From: Terriglobus albidus
Lineage (GTDB): Bacteria; Acidobacteriota; Terriglobia; Terriglobales; Acidobacteriaceae
Reading direction: 5' to 3'
DNA length: 64,000 bases
Assembly (NCBI RefSeq): GCF_008000815.1
Contig: NZ_CP042806.1
Coordinates: 5,456,001-5,520,000 of the forward strand
Within the stretch, counting starts at the first letter, position 1, and every line of letters begins with the position of its first letter. Under the pieces are notes generated by a model. That model searched no databases, was not told the origin of the DNA, and saw only the letters and a program-made list of their open reading frames with translations. Below are positions 1 to 8,758 of the stretch, one piece after another. The translations under genes were made by a program, and so were the position numbers.

Positions 1-2
1 CG

Positions 3-725
3 TTCTCACCGCATACACTCGACACGACGCAGAGCCTGCTGACCGCGATCTCTGACCGCATTACCAGCGAGGCGCAGGCAGACAAAGGAAACGTCATCTT
101 CGCGGTGATGCAGCTGACCGGCAGCAATACACCGGTCTACAACACGCTCGATGCCATTCACAACACAACGACGCTCTACAGCTACGGCATCTCCGATGCA
201 CCCGAGGGCACGTACCTCTACAAGCCTGGTACAGCCACTGGCGTACTGGTCACAGGAAGGCCGGGCAAGACGACCCTTCCGCCCCCCTTCGATCAGGTGC
301 CGTCACCGCCGGGACACGAGATCCACGACAAGTTCGTCGTCTGCGGACTGAATGGAGACGATCCCGTGGTGTACTGCGGCTCCTCCAATCTGGCGACCGG
401 CGGCGAGCAGCAGAACGGGGATAATCTGCTGCAGATTCACGACGCCGATGTAGCCACTGCGTTTGCGATCGAAGCGCTGCTGCTGGTGGATCACTATAGC
501 TTCCTCAATCGCTACGCGAATCCGAAGAAACCGCACGCAGCGCCGACGGCGGCCACTGCTACGAAGAAAGCTGCTACGAAAAAAACCGTGGGGAAGAAGA
601 CGGTAAAGAAAGCTGCAAAGAAGACTGTGGCCAAGAAAGTAGCTGTTAAGACAGCAACGAAGAAAGTGGCAAAGAAGGCCGTCAAGAAGGCTGCGAAAAA
701 AACAACGAAGAAGGCTAGGCCATAG
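3..725 (+). CDS. PLD-like protein with histone-H1-like tail (5' partial)
   Basis: The frame is open to the left edge of the window, so the true start lies outside; an internal GTG at 105 is not the likely start. The visible part matches the C-terminal half of a phospholipase D-like domain: an HDK motif (IHDKFVVCG) followed by GSSNLATGG, as in the second HKD motif of PLD nucleases and phosphodiesterases. The Asp expected five residues after the Lys is replaced by Gly. After the domain comes a tail of about 58 residues made almost only of Lys, Ala, Thr and Val (KKAAKKT-like units), like bacterial H1-type DNA-binding tails. A nucleic-acid role is inferred from this fusion. A small Lys/Ala-rich protein follows 15 bp downstream. 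The PLD assignment is fairly sure, the substrate unknown. Confidence 0.72.
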   Translation, partial: FSPHTLDTTQSLLTAISDRITSEAQADKGNVIFAVMQLTGSNTPVYNTLDAIHNTTTLYSYGISDAPEGTYLYKPGTATGVLVTGRPGKTTLPPPFDQVPSPPGHEIHDKFVVCGLNGDDPVVYCGSSNLATGGEQQNGDNLLQIHDADVATAFAIEALLLVDHYSFLNRYANPKKPHAAPTAATATKKAATKKTVGKKTVKKAAKKTVAKKVAVKTATKKVAKKAVKKAAKKTTKKARP

Positions 726-740
726 CCGGAAGGAGACCAC

Positions 741-935
741 ATGGCGCCGCGTAAATCGAAGACAGCCGCACCTGCATCGACACCACAGCCCCAGCCGCTT
801 CTCGCGGCACAGCCACAGTCTGCCCAGGCAGCAGCGGTGCAGAAGGGGTTGTTTCTTTACACCGATGATTCCTGGTCGCAGGATTACTTCAATAAGAATG
901 ACCTTCACTTTATTGAGCGGGAGTTGTTTGGGTAG
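741..935 (+). CDS. Small hypothetical protein, 64 aa
   Basis: A 64-residue protein with a good ribosome binding site (GGAAGGAG, 6 bp before ATG), 15 bp after the PLD-like gene and probably co-transcribed with it. The first 40 residues are rich in Ala, Pro and Gln with a basic start (MAPRKSK). The C-terminal 25 residues look folded and acidic/aromatic (LFLYTDDSWSQDYF). No family is recognised. It may be a partner of the upstream protein; that is inference from position only. Confidence 0.55.
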   Translation: MAPRKSKTAAPASTPQPQPLLAAQPQSAQAAAVQKGLFLYTDDSWSQDYFNKNDLHFIERELFG

Positions 936-980
936 AAGCTAAGCGCCAAATAAAGCCGTGTTCGTTGCGGGCTCGGTATA

Positions 981-1031
981 GGACGGCTGAAGCCGTCCCC
1001 TTAAGCAAGACATTCGCATCTGCGATGCGAA
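981..1031. repeat. Family A hairpin repeat, short form
   Basis: Two perfect hairpins side by side. The first, 981-998, has stem GGACGGCT/AGCCGTCC. It is followed by CCTTAAGCAAGAC and then a second hairpin at 1013-1031 (TTCGCATC, loop TGC, GATGCGAA). The same conserved flank is found near 21.46, 21.57, 36.7 and 36.8 kb, but the second hairpin differs in sequence at each place. REP-like dispersed element. Confidence 0.7.
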
Positions 1032-1063
1032 ACGGTTGCGCCGCGCGCAACCTCTCTACGAGT

Positions 1064-1861
1064 CTATGAACACACCAGCAGATGCTGCGGTTCGAAGCGG
1101 AACATGTCCGGGAAGCTGCAGAACTCGGGGATACCCAGCTCCAGCACCGGCACAGCCTCTGCGATGCGCTTGATGTGAACCCGCATCAGGTCGCGATAGG
1201 CACTCCGCTCTTCCGCGGTAAACGGAACCATCTGGTACGACATCGTCATGTGGAACTGATATTCGGCGTGATCCCGTAGCCGGAAGCCAAAGACCTCCGC
1301 AAGTTGATCGCGTAGTGACCGCAGCTTCCTGCCTTCCTCTGCATCAGCCCCTACCAACCGCAAGCTGCATGCCATGGGATAGTTGATGGTGTATTCCTGG
1401 TCGACGCGGACACGCAGCGGCAACTGGCATGCGAATTGTTTCTTCGCGATCCGCTCGCCCACCATGCGGGTGCAGACTTCGATGGGAGCGTCAGAGGGGA
1501 CATAGGATGGCCACCCATATGCGGAACGGTCCAGGTCGTTTGCTCCCGGAAAGATGGTCATGTGGTAGCTATCGGTCGAGGTCAGTCCGAGCTTGGTGTG
1601 GTAGCTCGCGCGCTTCAGCTCCTGATGCAGCGTCGCCATCGCATCGCGCATCGCCGACTGCACGGGAAGATGACAAATCACCGTGTTTCCTGCAAACGGG
1701 CGCGGTGTGCCATCGGGATTGAACTTGAGCGTCGTGTCGCGGTTTGGAATCTTAGGTGTTTCTGCCGCGGCGGGTTGCGCGAACAACGAAGACGGAAGCA
1801 GCGATGCGGCTACGGCAGCAGAGGACTCGAGAAGAAACTGACGGCGGGTGTGGGTGGTCAA
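1064..1861 (-). CDS. DUF1868-type 2H phosphoesterase-like protein, Tat-exported
   Basis: A 265-residue protein with a twin-arginine signal (TRRQFLLESSAA) and a cleavage-like SLFAQPAAA near residue 33, so probably exported to the periplasm folded. Two H-x-T motifs typical of 2H phosphoesterases are present: HMTIF at His100 and HMTMSY at His204, about 100 residues apart. This matches DUF1868, a 2H superfamily branch whose substrate is not established. It lies downstream of the TonB receptor gene on the same strand, but an intrinsic terminator separates them, so it probably has its own promoter. Family call good, reaction unknown. Confidence 0.8.
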   Translation of the reverse strand: MTTHTRRQFLLESSAAVAASLLPSSLFAQPAAAETPKIPNRDTTLKFNPDGTPRPFAGNTVICHLPVQSAMRDAMATLHQELKRASYHTKLGLTSTDSYHMTIFPGANDLDRSAYGWPSYVPSDAPIEVCTRMVGERIAKKQFACQLPLRVRVDQEYTINYPMACSLRLVGADAEEGRKLRSLRDQLAEVFGFRLRDHAEYQFHMTMSYQMVPFTAEERSAYRDLMRVHIKRIAEAVPVLELGIPEFCSFPDMFRFEPQHLLVCS

Positions 1862-1887
1862 GGAACGATCCTTTCCAGAAGAATTTT

Positions 1888-1925
1888 GAAAAAAGAAAAG
1901 CCGGCAGAACCGAGCTCTGCCGGCC
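1888..1925 (-). terminator. Intrinsic terminator of the TonB receptor gene
   Basis: Reading the minus strand, a 9-bp GC-rich stem (GCCGGCAGA/TCTGCCGGC, loop 7 nt, 1901-1925) is followed at once by TTTTCTTTTTTC. It lies about 20 bp after the receptor stop codon at 1945. This is a textbook Rho-independent terminator. Confidence 0.88.
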
Positions 1926-1944
1926 TGGGAGGGCTGAGTTTCAG

Positions 1945-4900
1945 TTAGAAGGCAACGCGCAGTACAAGCTGCACCTGGCGTGATGGATACACACTGGTGC
2001 TGCCCGTGAAACTGCCAAAGCTGCTGCTGTACGTCGGTGCTCCTGAAGTAGCATTCACCGAGCCAACGCTCGAAGAAGGGCTGATGTAGTTGGTGGCGTT
2101 GAAGACGTTGAAGGCCTCAATCCGGAACTCGGCGTTGTACCGTTCGTTCGGCAGCGTAAACCGTTTGTGCGCCGAAAGATCGAACTGTCCAAATGCCGGG
2201 CCACGCAGGATATTGCGGCCTGCATTGCCGAAGAGCTGCGTGCCGGCGGGAATCGAGACACCCGGAGGCGGCGTCGTTCCCGAGCCTGCGATCAGATAGC
2301 CGTTCAACGCGCTCGCCGTCTTGACCAGCGTCTTGCCATAGACCGCTGACGGCGATCCCGTCAGATTAGGCCGGATCGCATACGTCGCGCTTGTTGTCGA
2401 GACCACCTGGTTGCTGCTCGGCGAATAGGTCAGGTTGATGGGCACTCCGCTCGTCACCACGTTGATGCCGGTCAACTGCCAGCCACCGAGGATCTGCTGC
2501 TGCCATCCAGGAGCCGACGAACCGAAGCGGCGTCCCTTGCCGAAGGGCAGATCGACAATCGCGGAGGTGGTGTTGTTCAGCGGCTGGTTGTAACCCGAAG
2601 GTCCACGATCGCCGGCGGGGTTGGCCTTGTTGATCAGCGCGCTGTCGCCGTTCTGCGTCTCCAGATCGGCGGAGTTCAGATCGATGCCGCGCGACCAGGT
2701 AAACGAGTTGATGAGGAAAACACCGCCGCGGAAACGGCGCTGCAGCTTGGTCTGCAGCGAGTGATAGATCAGAGATCCTGCGTTGCTCTCCGTCAGGATG
2801 TCAGTAAAGTTGGCGATCGGCCGGCGGTTGAGCAACGAGGTCGTGCACTGGCCCTGCGCCGCAGCCGGAACTTCGCTGGGCAGGCACAGGCGCGCCTGGT
2901 TGAAGTCCAGAAGCGCCGGGATATGGACGGTGTGATTGCCGACGTACGCCACTTCCAGCGTGGTGTTATAGGGCAGCTCCTGCTGGACTGACAGATGGAA
3001 GGCCTGCACATAGGCGGGCTTGAAGTCCTTCGGCGTATACCGCGTCTGCGCCTTGGTGGTGGAGAAGTTCACCGGTCCGGCAAAGTTGGTCTGATAACCA
3101 TCCTGTGTTCTGCGGAAGCAGGTCGTGGGATCCTGCGTCAACGAGGTGCACAGGCCCTGGCTCGGTGTCTGGTTCGAGGGCAGCGTCGCTGCGTAGTTGT
3201 TCGGGCCGTTGTAGGCAAGCAGGCCCTCTCCACCGAAACGGAAAAGATAGGCATAGCTGATGGCGTAACCGCCGCGAATCACTGTCTTCGGCAGGGCCTG
3301 GTAGGCAAAGCCCACGCGCGGACCGACGTTCTTATAGTTCGGATCAACCAGACCACGATCGGCCAGCGAGTTACCGCCGACATAGTGGAGGTTGTAAACG
3401 TGTCCTGGCGCTGTGCTGTTCACGTCCGTTCCGCTACCGGCGGCCAGCAGACGGTTGTTCACCGGGTCGAAGTTGTAGAGCTTGTTGTTCTCTTCGTAGT
3501 TCGGCGTCATGAACTCATAGCGAAATCCGAGGTTCACGGTCAGCGAAGGCAGCGGCTTCCAGTCATCCTGCAGATAGCCCATGTGCCAGTAGCGCAGATA
3601 GTTCACCTCATTGACCGCGTTCAACTGGTAGTTGCTGCGCGCGCCGAAGAGGAAGTCCGCAAGGTTCGCCGCCTGCGCTGTCGTTGCGCTGCCGGCTGAG
3701 CTGAACGAACCCGCATAGGTATCCGAACCGAACTTCGGATGAAAGTCAGAGATCGCCTGCGACATCCAGCCGAACTCATAGCCGACCTTCAGGCTGTGGC
3801 GGCCCCTGATCCAGGTGTAGTTGACCTTAGGATTCGCCTGCGTGGGATTGTTGAACTGCGGATTGGTTCCCTGCTCGCCGAACTGCGTGAAGCCAGAGAC
3901 AGACTGCGGGCTCAGGCCACCGGTATAGGCAGGATCCTGCGGGACGTTAGGAATACCCGCCAACAGATTCGTAGCACCGAGGAAGATGGGGAACTTTCCG
4001 CTCTCCGTCCAGGTCTCACCGAAGCGCATCTCCAGAATCGAGGTGGGCGTCAGTGTCCAGTTATAGCCCGCAGCGAGCTGCCGTGTCCGGGCATAGAGGG
4101 TTCCATTGCTGTTACCGCCGGCGGCACCGGGAAACGGCGGCGGCTGGAAGTAGGTGACCGCGCGCTGGCTGTAGCGGAAGAAACCATTTTGGCGATCGTT
4201 ACGAACGAAGTCGACACGGCCATCGCCCTTGTCGTCAACCGTCGGAGCCGCAGGGAGATATTGATAGTTCGCCGCTGTCAGTGCGGCCCCGGGAATATTC
4301 GGCGAGGGCAGCAGGCTGAAGACCTTCAGCGCGACAGGATTGATGTTCGGGTCGCCGAGCGGTACACGGCCATTGCTGTACACCACACCCGTATAGGGAT
4401 TCTTGATCGGGATTGGAGTACCCGTTGCGGTGCCGTCTGTCGTAAAGATTCCGTTCAGCTCAGCAGTGGTTGGCAAGGTTGCGGTGGTGAGAGAGTGAGA
4501 GACGGCGCGCAGACCTTCGTAGTCCACGAAGAAGAAGAGCTTGTCACGCAACACCGGACCGCCGAAGGTGCCGCCAAACTGATTCTGTACCAGCGTCGGC
4601 TTGATGCCGGTTCCGTAGAAGGGCCCGAAGGCGTTCAGCACCGTGTTGCGGAAGTACTCGTATGCACCGCCGTGGAAGGCATTGGTTCCGCTGCGGGTGG
4701 TGGCGTTGACGATGGCACCGCCGGCGCGGCCATACTCCGCAGAGTAGTTGTCGGTCTGTACCTTGAACTCCTGCAGTGAGTCGGGTGACGGAATCACTGC
4801 CTGGTTCGAATATCCCTGGTTGGCTTCCTGATAAGCATTGTTGTCGATGCCATCCAGGACGAAGTTGTTGTCCATCGAGGTAAGGCCGTTGACGTTGTAG

Positions 4901-5472
4901 GAAGCATCGCGCGGCGGGTTGGAGGCAACCGTTGCAATCAGCGAGCGGCGGACACCCGGCACCAGTTGCGCCAGGTCGGCATAGGAGCGTCCGTTCAGCG
5001 GCAGGGTCACCGCTTCGGCTCCCTGGATCGTCTGACCGCGGTCGCTGGTCTCTGTCTCTAACTGCTCGGCTGCGTCGGTCACGGTAACGCTGTCGCCGGT
5101 CTGACCGACGCTGAGAGTAAGGTCGACACGCTGACGTGCTCCAACGTTCACCCGGAAGGAGTCCGTCTTCAGATTCTGGAAGCCCGATGACGTCACCGTC
5201 ACGATGTAGTCGCCCGGCTGTACGCTATCGAACTCATAGGATCCGCTCGCGTCTGTCTGCCGCGTGCTCTTGACGCCCTTGGCGACATTGGTCAGCTCGA
5301 CCGATGCGCCGTTGATCGTTGCTCCCGAAGGATCCTTGATCGTACCCAGCACCGCGCCCGAATCGAACTGGGCGTAGACCCTGCCTCCGGCCGCCAGCAC
5401 CAGCAACAGGGCCAGGCGAAGGAGTAGCCCATACCATCGGGCAGATTGTTTCTTATTGATGTTCGGCGTCAT
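1945..5472 (-). CDS. Oar-like TonB-dependent receptor with carboxypeptidase-regulatory domain
   Basis: Outer-membrane receptor of about 1175 residues. The chosen ATG at 5472 gives a clear signal peptide (LLLRLALLLVLAAGG, cleavage after VYAQ); the frame stays open to 5616 but the extra 48 residues look non-coding. Domains in order: Ig-like carboxypeptidase-regulatory domain (GTIKDPSGATINGASVEL, about 40-120), plug with LPLNGRSYADLAQLVPG near 160-180 and the NFVLDGIDNN stretch, then a long beta-barrel ending in QLVLRVAF. This layout is typical of the large Oar/Cna_B receptors of acidobacteria, thought to take up oligosaccharides or other large nutrients; the ligand cannot be read here. A membrane-anchored regulator is divergently transcribed. 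A strong terminator follows the gene. Confidence 0.93.
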   Translation of the reverse strand: MTPNINKKQSARWYGLLLRLALLLVLAAGGRVYAQFDSGAVLGTIKDPSGATINGASVELTNVAKGVKSTRQTDASGSYEFDSVQPGDYIVTVTSSGFQNLKTDSFRVNVGARQRVDLTLSVGQTGDSVTVTDAAEQLETETSDRGQTIQGAEAVTLPLNGRSYADLAQLVPGVRRSLIATVASNPPRDASYNVNGLTSMDNNFVLDGIDNNAYQEANQGYSNQAVIPSPDSLQEFKVQTDNYSAEYGRAGGAIVNATTRSGTNAFHGGAYEYFRNTVLNAFGPFYGTGIKPTLVQNQFGGTFGGPVLRDKLFFFVDYEGLRAVSHSLTTATLPTTAELNGIFTTDGTATGTPIPIKNPYTGVVYSNGRVPLGDPNINPVALKVFSLLPSPNIPGAALTAANYQYLPAAPTVDDKGDGRVDFVRNDRQNGFFRYSQRAVTYFQPPPFPGAAGGNSNGTLYARTRQLAAGYNWTLTPTSILEMRFGETWTESGKFPIFLGATNLLAGIPNVPQDPAYTGGLSPQSVSGFTQFGEQGTNPQFNNPTQANPKVNYTWIRGRHSLKVGYEFGWMSQAISDFHPKFGSDTYAGSFSSAGSATTAQAANLADFLFGARSNYQLNAVNEVNYLRYWHMGYLQDDWKPLPSLTVNLGFRYEFMTPNYEENNKLYNFDPVNNRLLAAGSGTDVNSTAPGHVYNLHYVGGNSLADRGLVDPNYKNVGPRVGFAYQALPKTVIRGGYAISYAYLFRFGGEGLLAYNGPNNYAATLPSNQTPSQGLCTSLTQDPTTCFRRTQDGYQTNFAGPVNFSTTKAQTRYTPKDFKPAYVQAFHLSVQQELPYNTTLEVAYVGNHTVHIPALLDFNQARLCLPSEVPAAAQGQCTTSLLNRRPIANFTDILTESNAGSLIYHSLQTKLQRRFRGGVFLINSFTWSRGIDLNSADLETQNGDSALINKANPAGDRGPSGYNQPLNNTTSAIVDLPFGKGRRFGSSAPGWQQQILGGWQLTGINVVTSGVPINLTYSPSSNQVVSTTSATYAIRPNLTGSPSAVYGKTLVKTASALNGYLIAGSGTTPPPGVSIPAGTQLFGNAGRNILRGPAFGQFDLSAHKRFTLPNERYNAEFRIEAFNVFNATNYISPSSSVGSVNATSGAPTYSSSFGSFTGSTSVYPSRQVQLVLRVAF

Positions 5473-5675
5473 TGCATTCGCTCCATAAGTAGTGCTTCCA
5501 ACAGAAGTAGTGGTTCCAACAGAAAGCCCGCGCATGTTTGTCTCTGGGTAAGCGTCAGGAAGGGGGCCGTTGGGAGAGGAATAGCAGCGACGCTTCCGAG
5601 GCAGAAGCGATTTCACGGCGACAACTGCGATACACCGGTGAACTGCTGTGGAATAAATGGTTTACCGGGCTGTCA

Positions 5676-5689
5676 TGTATCTTGATACA
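5676..5689. promoter_or_regulatory. Inverted repeat in the divergent receptor/regulator promoter region
   Basis: A perfect 6-bp inverted repeat with a 2-bp spacer (TGTATCTTGATACA) lies in the 279-bp gap between the TonB receptor and the divergent regulator gene, 63 bp before the latter. A candidate operator by position and symmetry only. Confidence 0.35.
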
Positions 5690-5751
5690 GTGAATGCCGT
5701 GTGAATAGTTCATGGCGCATTCACACGATCTGCGTAGACTGACGGCAACTC

Positions 5752-7113
5752 ATGCTCACGGCGAAGCAAGATCGCTCCGTAGACTCCCCCTGGTCTGCAC
5801 GCACGGCTTCTGTGACAGACTGGCCGGAGAGCGCCCAACGCGAGTTGATACGGCGTATCCTCGCATCTCCGACCTTTGCGCGGAGCGAACGCCTCTGTTC
5901 TCTGCTCACGTATGTCTGCGACATCGCCTTCCAGGGCCGTGAAGCGGAGTTGAACGAACAGAAGATCGGCCAGGCTGTCTTCGGCAGATCGCCGGACTAC
6001 GACTCGTCCATCGACGGCATCGTTCGCACCCAGGCGAGCCGTCTGCGTCAACGCCTGGAGATGTACTTCGAGCAGGAGGGCGCTGAAGAAGTTCTGCGCG
6101 TCATCATTCCGAAGGGCAGCTATATCCCTGTCTTCACTCCGCGTCACACCGCGGAGCCCGTCGCGCCTTTGCCCCCGCCGCATGAGATACCGCCGCCCCC
6201 GATTGATGCGGCAGCTCCGTTGAAGACGTGGTCTACAAGCAGCCTGGTTAGCAGCCTGGTGCCGTGGCTTCTGTGTGCCGCACTGGCCATTGCGCTGACG
6301 GCGGTGCTGATCCGGAATCATGCAACGGCAGCGCCCGCAGCTCCTCCACCGCATCCGCTGTGGAGCCAGATCTTTTTGCCGCAACAGCCGACGCTGGAGG
6401 TCCCTGGAGATTCGGGCCTGGTGCTCTCGCATACCTTCGATCTGCGCAGCATCTCGCTGAACGAATATCTGCTCGGCGACTACCGGACATCGACCTTCAA
6501 CGCATCCTCCAATCCCCTGCCCTCGGATATGCGCTCGCTGCGGGTCGAGATGGCGAACCGGCGCTACACCTCGATCGTCGATCTCGATGCCGCGGTGCGG
6601 CTGGCGCAGATTGCGCAGACGCTCCACAGCAATCTGCAGGTGCGCTACTCCCGTGACCTGCGCCCCAACGATCTGAAGACCGGCAACGTCATCCTGGTTG
6701 GAGCCTTTGAAGCCAATCCATGGGTCGAGCTTCTGGAACGCAACATGAACTTCCTGTTGCAGAACAACTACAAGGCGAAGGTCTTCTCGGTCATCAACAA
6801 GTCTCCGCGTGAGGGAGAGCCTACGCACTGGGATTCGAGGCTCGACGATCCGCAACGCCGTGTGTATGGTGTGGTCGCCTTTGCTCCGAATCTTTCGGGT
6901 AATGGCAATGCTTTATTAATTGAAGGCACCTCGATGGCCGGTACCGAATCCGCCTGGGACTTCGTCTCGGATGATTCGGAGTTGCTGCCCTTCCTAAAGC
7001 GTATCCAACGGCCAGATGGAAAGATTCCCTACTTTGAGTTGCTGCTCGAAACGCAGAACATGAGCTCCAGCGCGGTGCACAGTAATGTGCTTGCATGGCG
7101 GGTTACGAATTAG
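5752..7113 (+). CDS. Membrane-anchored putative regulator with N-terminal wHTH-like domain
   Basis: A 453-residue protein. Residues about 25-125 carry a pattern common in acidobacteria: RRILASPTF-RSERL, then IGQAVFGRSPDYDSS-D-IVRTQASRLRQRL and IIPKGSYIPVF. This domain is usually annotated as DNA-binding or winged-helix-like and often precedes a membrane span. Here a Pro-rich linker leads to one transmembrane helix (residues about 169-187, LVPWLLCAALAIALTAVLI) and an extracytoplasmic domain of about 260 residues that I do not recognise. The topology resembles ToxR/CadC sensors. It is divergent from the TonB receptor, so it may control that gene; this is inference. Confidence 0.7.
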   Translation: MLTAKQDRSVDSPWSARTASVTDWPESAQRELIRRILASPTFARSERLCSLLTYVCDIAFQGREAELNEQKIGQAVFGRSPDYDSSIDGIVRTQASRLRQRLEMYFEQEGAEEVLRVIIPKGSYIPVFTPRHTAEPVAPLPPPHEIPPPPIDAAAPLKTWSTSSLVSSLVPWLLCAALAIALTAVLIRNHATAAPAAPPPHPLWSQIFLPQQPTLEVPGDSGLVLSHTFDLRSISLNEYLLGDYRTSTFNASSNPLPSDMRSLRVEMANRRYTSIVDLDAAVRLAQIAQTLHSNLQVRYSRDLRPNDLKTGNVILVGAFEANPWVELLERNMNFLLQNNYKAKVFSVINKSPREGEPTHWDSRLDDPQRRVYGVVAFAPNLSGNGNALLIEGTSMAGTESAWDFVSDDSELLPFLKRIQRPDGKIPYFELLLETQNMSSSAVHSNVLAWRVTN

Positions 7114-7578
7114 GGCAGTCCATACACCGGGTGTTCCGTGTGTCTTTTAAGGAGCGCTGAAGGCGCGTCCCATACCAGCCTGGAGCAACGGCCCAGGTAC
7201 TGGGCTCAAGAAAGAACAAAGGGCTGAAGGCCCGCTCTATAATCGCGCCTTCAATCCCATGCGTATCGTTCATCGGATGTATTCCACATCTTGTGTAAGA
7301 AGCCGAGAAACAATAACGATTGAGATTGTGACATTGCGGCAATATAGGTCGGGCCTTCAGCCCTCTTACCGTTTTGCCATCCGTAACCTGGGGCGTTTCC
7401 ACAGGCTGTTATAGAGCGCGCGTTTCCACCCCAATGAACAAGTTCATTGGGGACCCCGGCCTTCAGCGCTTTTCGGTGGCACAACTTCAGCCTGTCTTAA
7501 GGGATACGACGCAGACTGGTGAGGCTGTGCGGAATTGCCGCGCGTAGCAATATCCAATTCAAAACGAGGAGGGCTCCC
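7114..7578. repeat. Gap with two inverted copies of repeat family B
   Basis: This 465-bp gap has no gene. It holds two copies of a family-B repeat in opposite orientation: about 7151-7245 (minus) and 7344-7470 (plus). The core reads CTATAGGTCGGGCCTTCAGCCC ... CCTGGGGCGTT-CCCAGGCTGGTATAGAACGCGCC ... TTCAGCGC. The second copy carries an extra palindrome (CCCCAATGAAC-AA-GTTCATTGGGG) just before its end; the first does not. Other copies are near 8.65, 46.1 and 47.9 kb. Confidence 0.72.
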
Positions 7579-8601
7579 ATGCAACGAGTGATACGCATTG
7601 GAACCATCGTATTTTCCCTTCTGCTTGCCGGTGCTCTACCATCTCTGGCGCAAAACAAATGGTCAGAGAAGCAAACCTTTCCCATCGGAGGACAAGGTGG
7701 ATGGGACTATCTGACAGTCGATCCGGCGACTCACCGGCTGTTTGTTCCACGCGGCACGCACACGCTGGTAGTCGATGCAGATTCAGGCAAGACGCTGGGT
7801 GATATTCCAGGCCAGAAGATCGCGCATGGTGTGGCCATCGCTCCGGAAGCGGGACGAGGCTTCATCAGTGACGGCGGCGGAGACGGCGCGATTGTGATCT
7901 TCGACCTCAAGACATTTGCCATCCTGGGCAAGATCACCGCCCAGCCCGATGCAGACGGAATCATCTACGATCCTGCTCTTAAGCGGGTGCTGGTTGTCTC
8001 TGGAGACAAAGGTGTCATGATGACCTTCAGCCCGGAGATCGATCCCGCGGCGGGCAAGATAGAGACGCCGATCGATCTGGGAGGATCGCCTGAGTTCCTT
8101 GCTTCAGATGGCGCCGGAAAGATCTACGTCAACCTGATGGACAAGAACGAAGTCGCGGTCGTAGACATGAAGACGCGCAAGGTGGCTGCGCGCTGGCCGG
8201 TCGCTCCTGGTGGTGCTCCCGTCGGCATGTCGATCGACACAAAAAAGAAGCAGCTCTATATCGGCTGCCGGAAACCGCAGAAGCTGATCGTCATGAGCCT
8301 GACGGACGGCAAGGTCTTGTCGGCGCTGCCCATCGGTGACGGAGTCGATGCGACCAAGGCCGACGGTGGAGAGATCTTTGCGAGCTGCCGCGATGGTTCC
8401 CTCGCTGTTGCGCGCGAAACCTCGCCGGGCAACTTCGAGATCGTGCAAATGGTGAAGACGCGGACCGGTGCAAGAACAATGGGGATTGATCCGATGACGC
8501 ACCGCATCTATCTGCCGACGGCGGAGTATGAGACCGGTCCGAATGGCAAACCAGCCACTAAGCCGAATAGTTTCATGATTGTTGTTGTTGCCCGGCAGTA
8601 G
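7579..8601 (+). CDS. YncE-like beta-propeller protein, secreted
   Basis: A 340-residue protein; the ATG at 7579 has a strong Shine-Dalgarno (GAGGAGGG, 5 bp before) and begins a signal peptide (IGTIVFSLLLAGALPSLAQ). The rest is a series of blades typical of YncE/YVTN propellers: HRLFVPRGTHTLVVDADSGK, GAIVIFDLKTFAILGKI, KIYVNLMDKNEVAVVDMKTR, KQLYIGCRKPQKLIVM. Such proteins are periplasmic or extracellular and mostly of unknown substrate. It stands alone between repeat regions. The frame is open to 7519 but without a ribosome binding site there. Confidence 0.85.
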   Translation: MQRVIRIGTIVFSLLLAGALPSLAQNKWSEKQTFPIGGQGGWDYLTVDPATHRLFVPRGTHTLVVDADSGKTLGDIPGQKIAHGVAIAPEAGRGFISDGGGDGAIVIFDLKTFAILGKITAQPDADGIIYDPALKRVLVVSGDKGVMMTFSPEIDPAAGKIETPIDLGGSPEFLASDGAGKIYVNLMDKNEVAVVDMKTRKVAARWPVAPGGAPVGMSIDTKKKQLYIGCRKPQKLIVMSLTDGKVLSALPIGDGVDATKADGGEIFASCRDGSLAVARETSPGNFEIVQMVKTRTGARTMGIDPMTHRIYLPTAEYETGPNGKPATKPNSFMIVVVARQ

Positions 8602-8626
8602 CTCACTCGCCTAACGAGTCCTCAAC

Positions 8627-8758
8627 CGAGCGCTGAAGGCCGGGGCTCCGATGAACTTGTTCATCGGGTGGAAAGGCGCGTGCTTACCAGCTTTCAGTGC
8701 TCTCCCAGCGAACAAGTTCGCTTGGGACTCCGGAGCATGGGGCGCGCCCAGTGGTGGG
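8627..8758. repeat. Diverged family B repeat with two variable palindromes
   Basis: Starts with GAGCGCTGAAGGCCGGGG and carries two palindromes, CGATGAACTTGTTCATCG and CAGCGAACAAGTTCGCTTGG, of the same type as the CCCCAATGAAC palindrome at 7.4 and 48.0 kb but with other stem sequences. Minus-oriented relative to the 46.1-kb copy. Confidence 0.6.

Noticed and set aside
3739-4779. Long open frame (346 codons) on the plus strand inside the TonB receptor gene
   Set aside because: Antisense shadow of a high-GC gene; no domain, no start signal, Arg/Val-rich composition.
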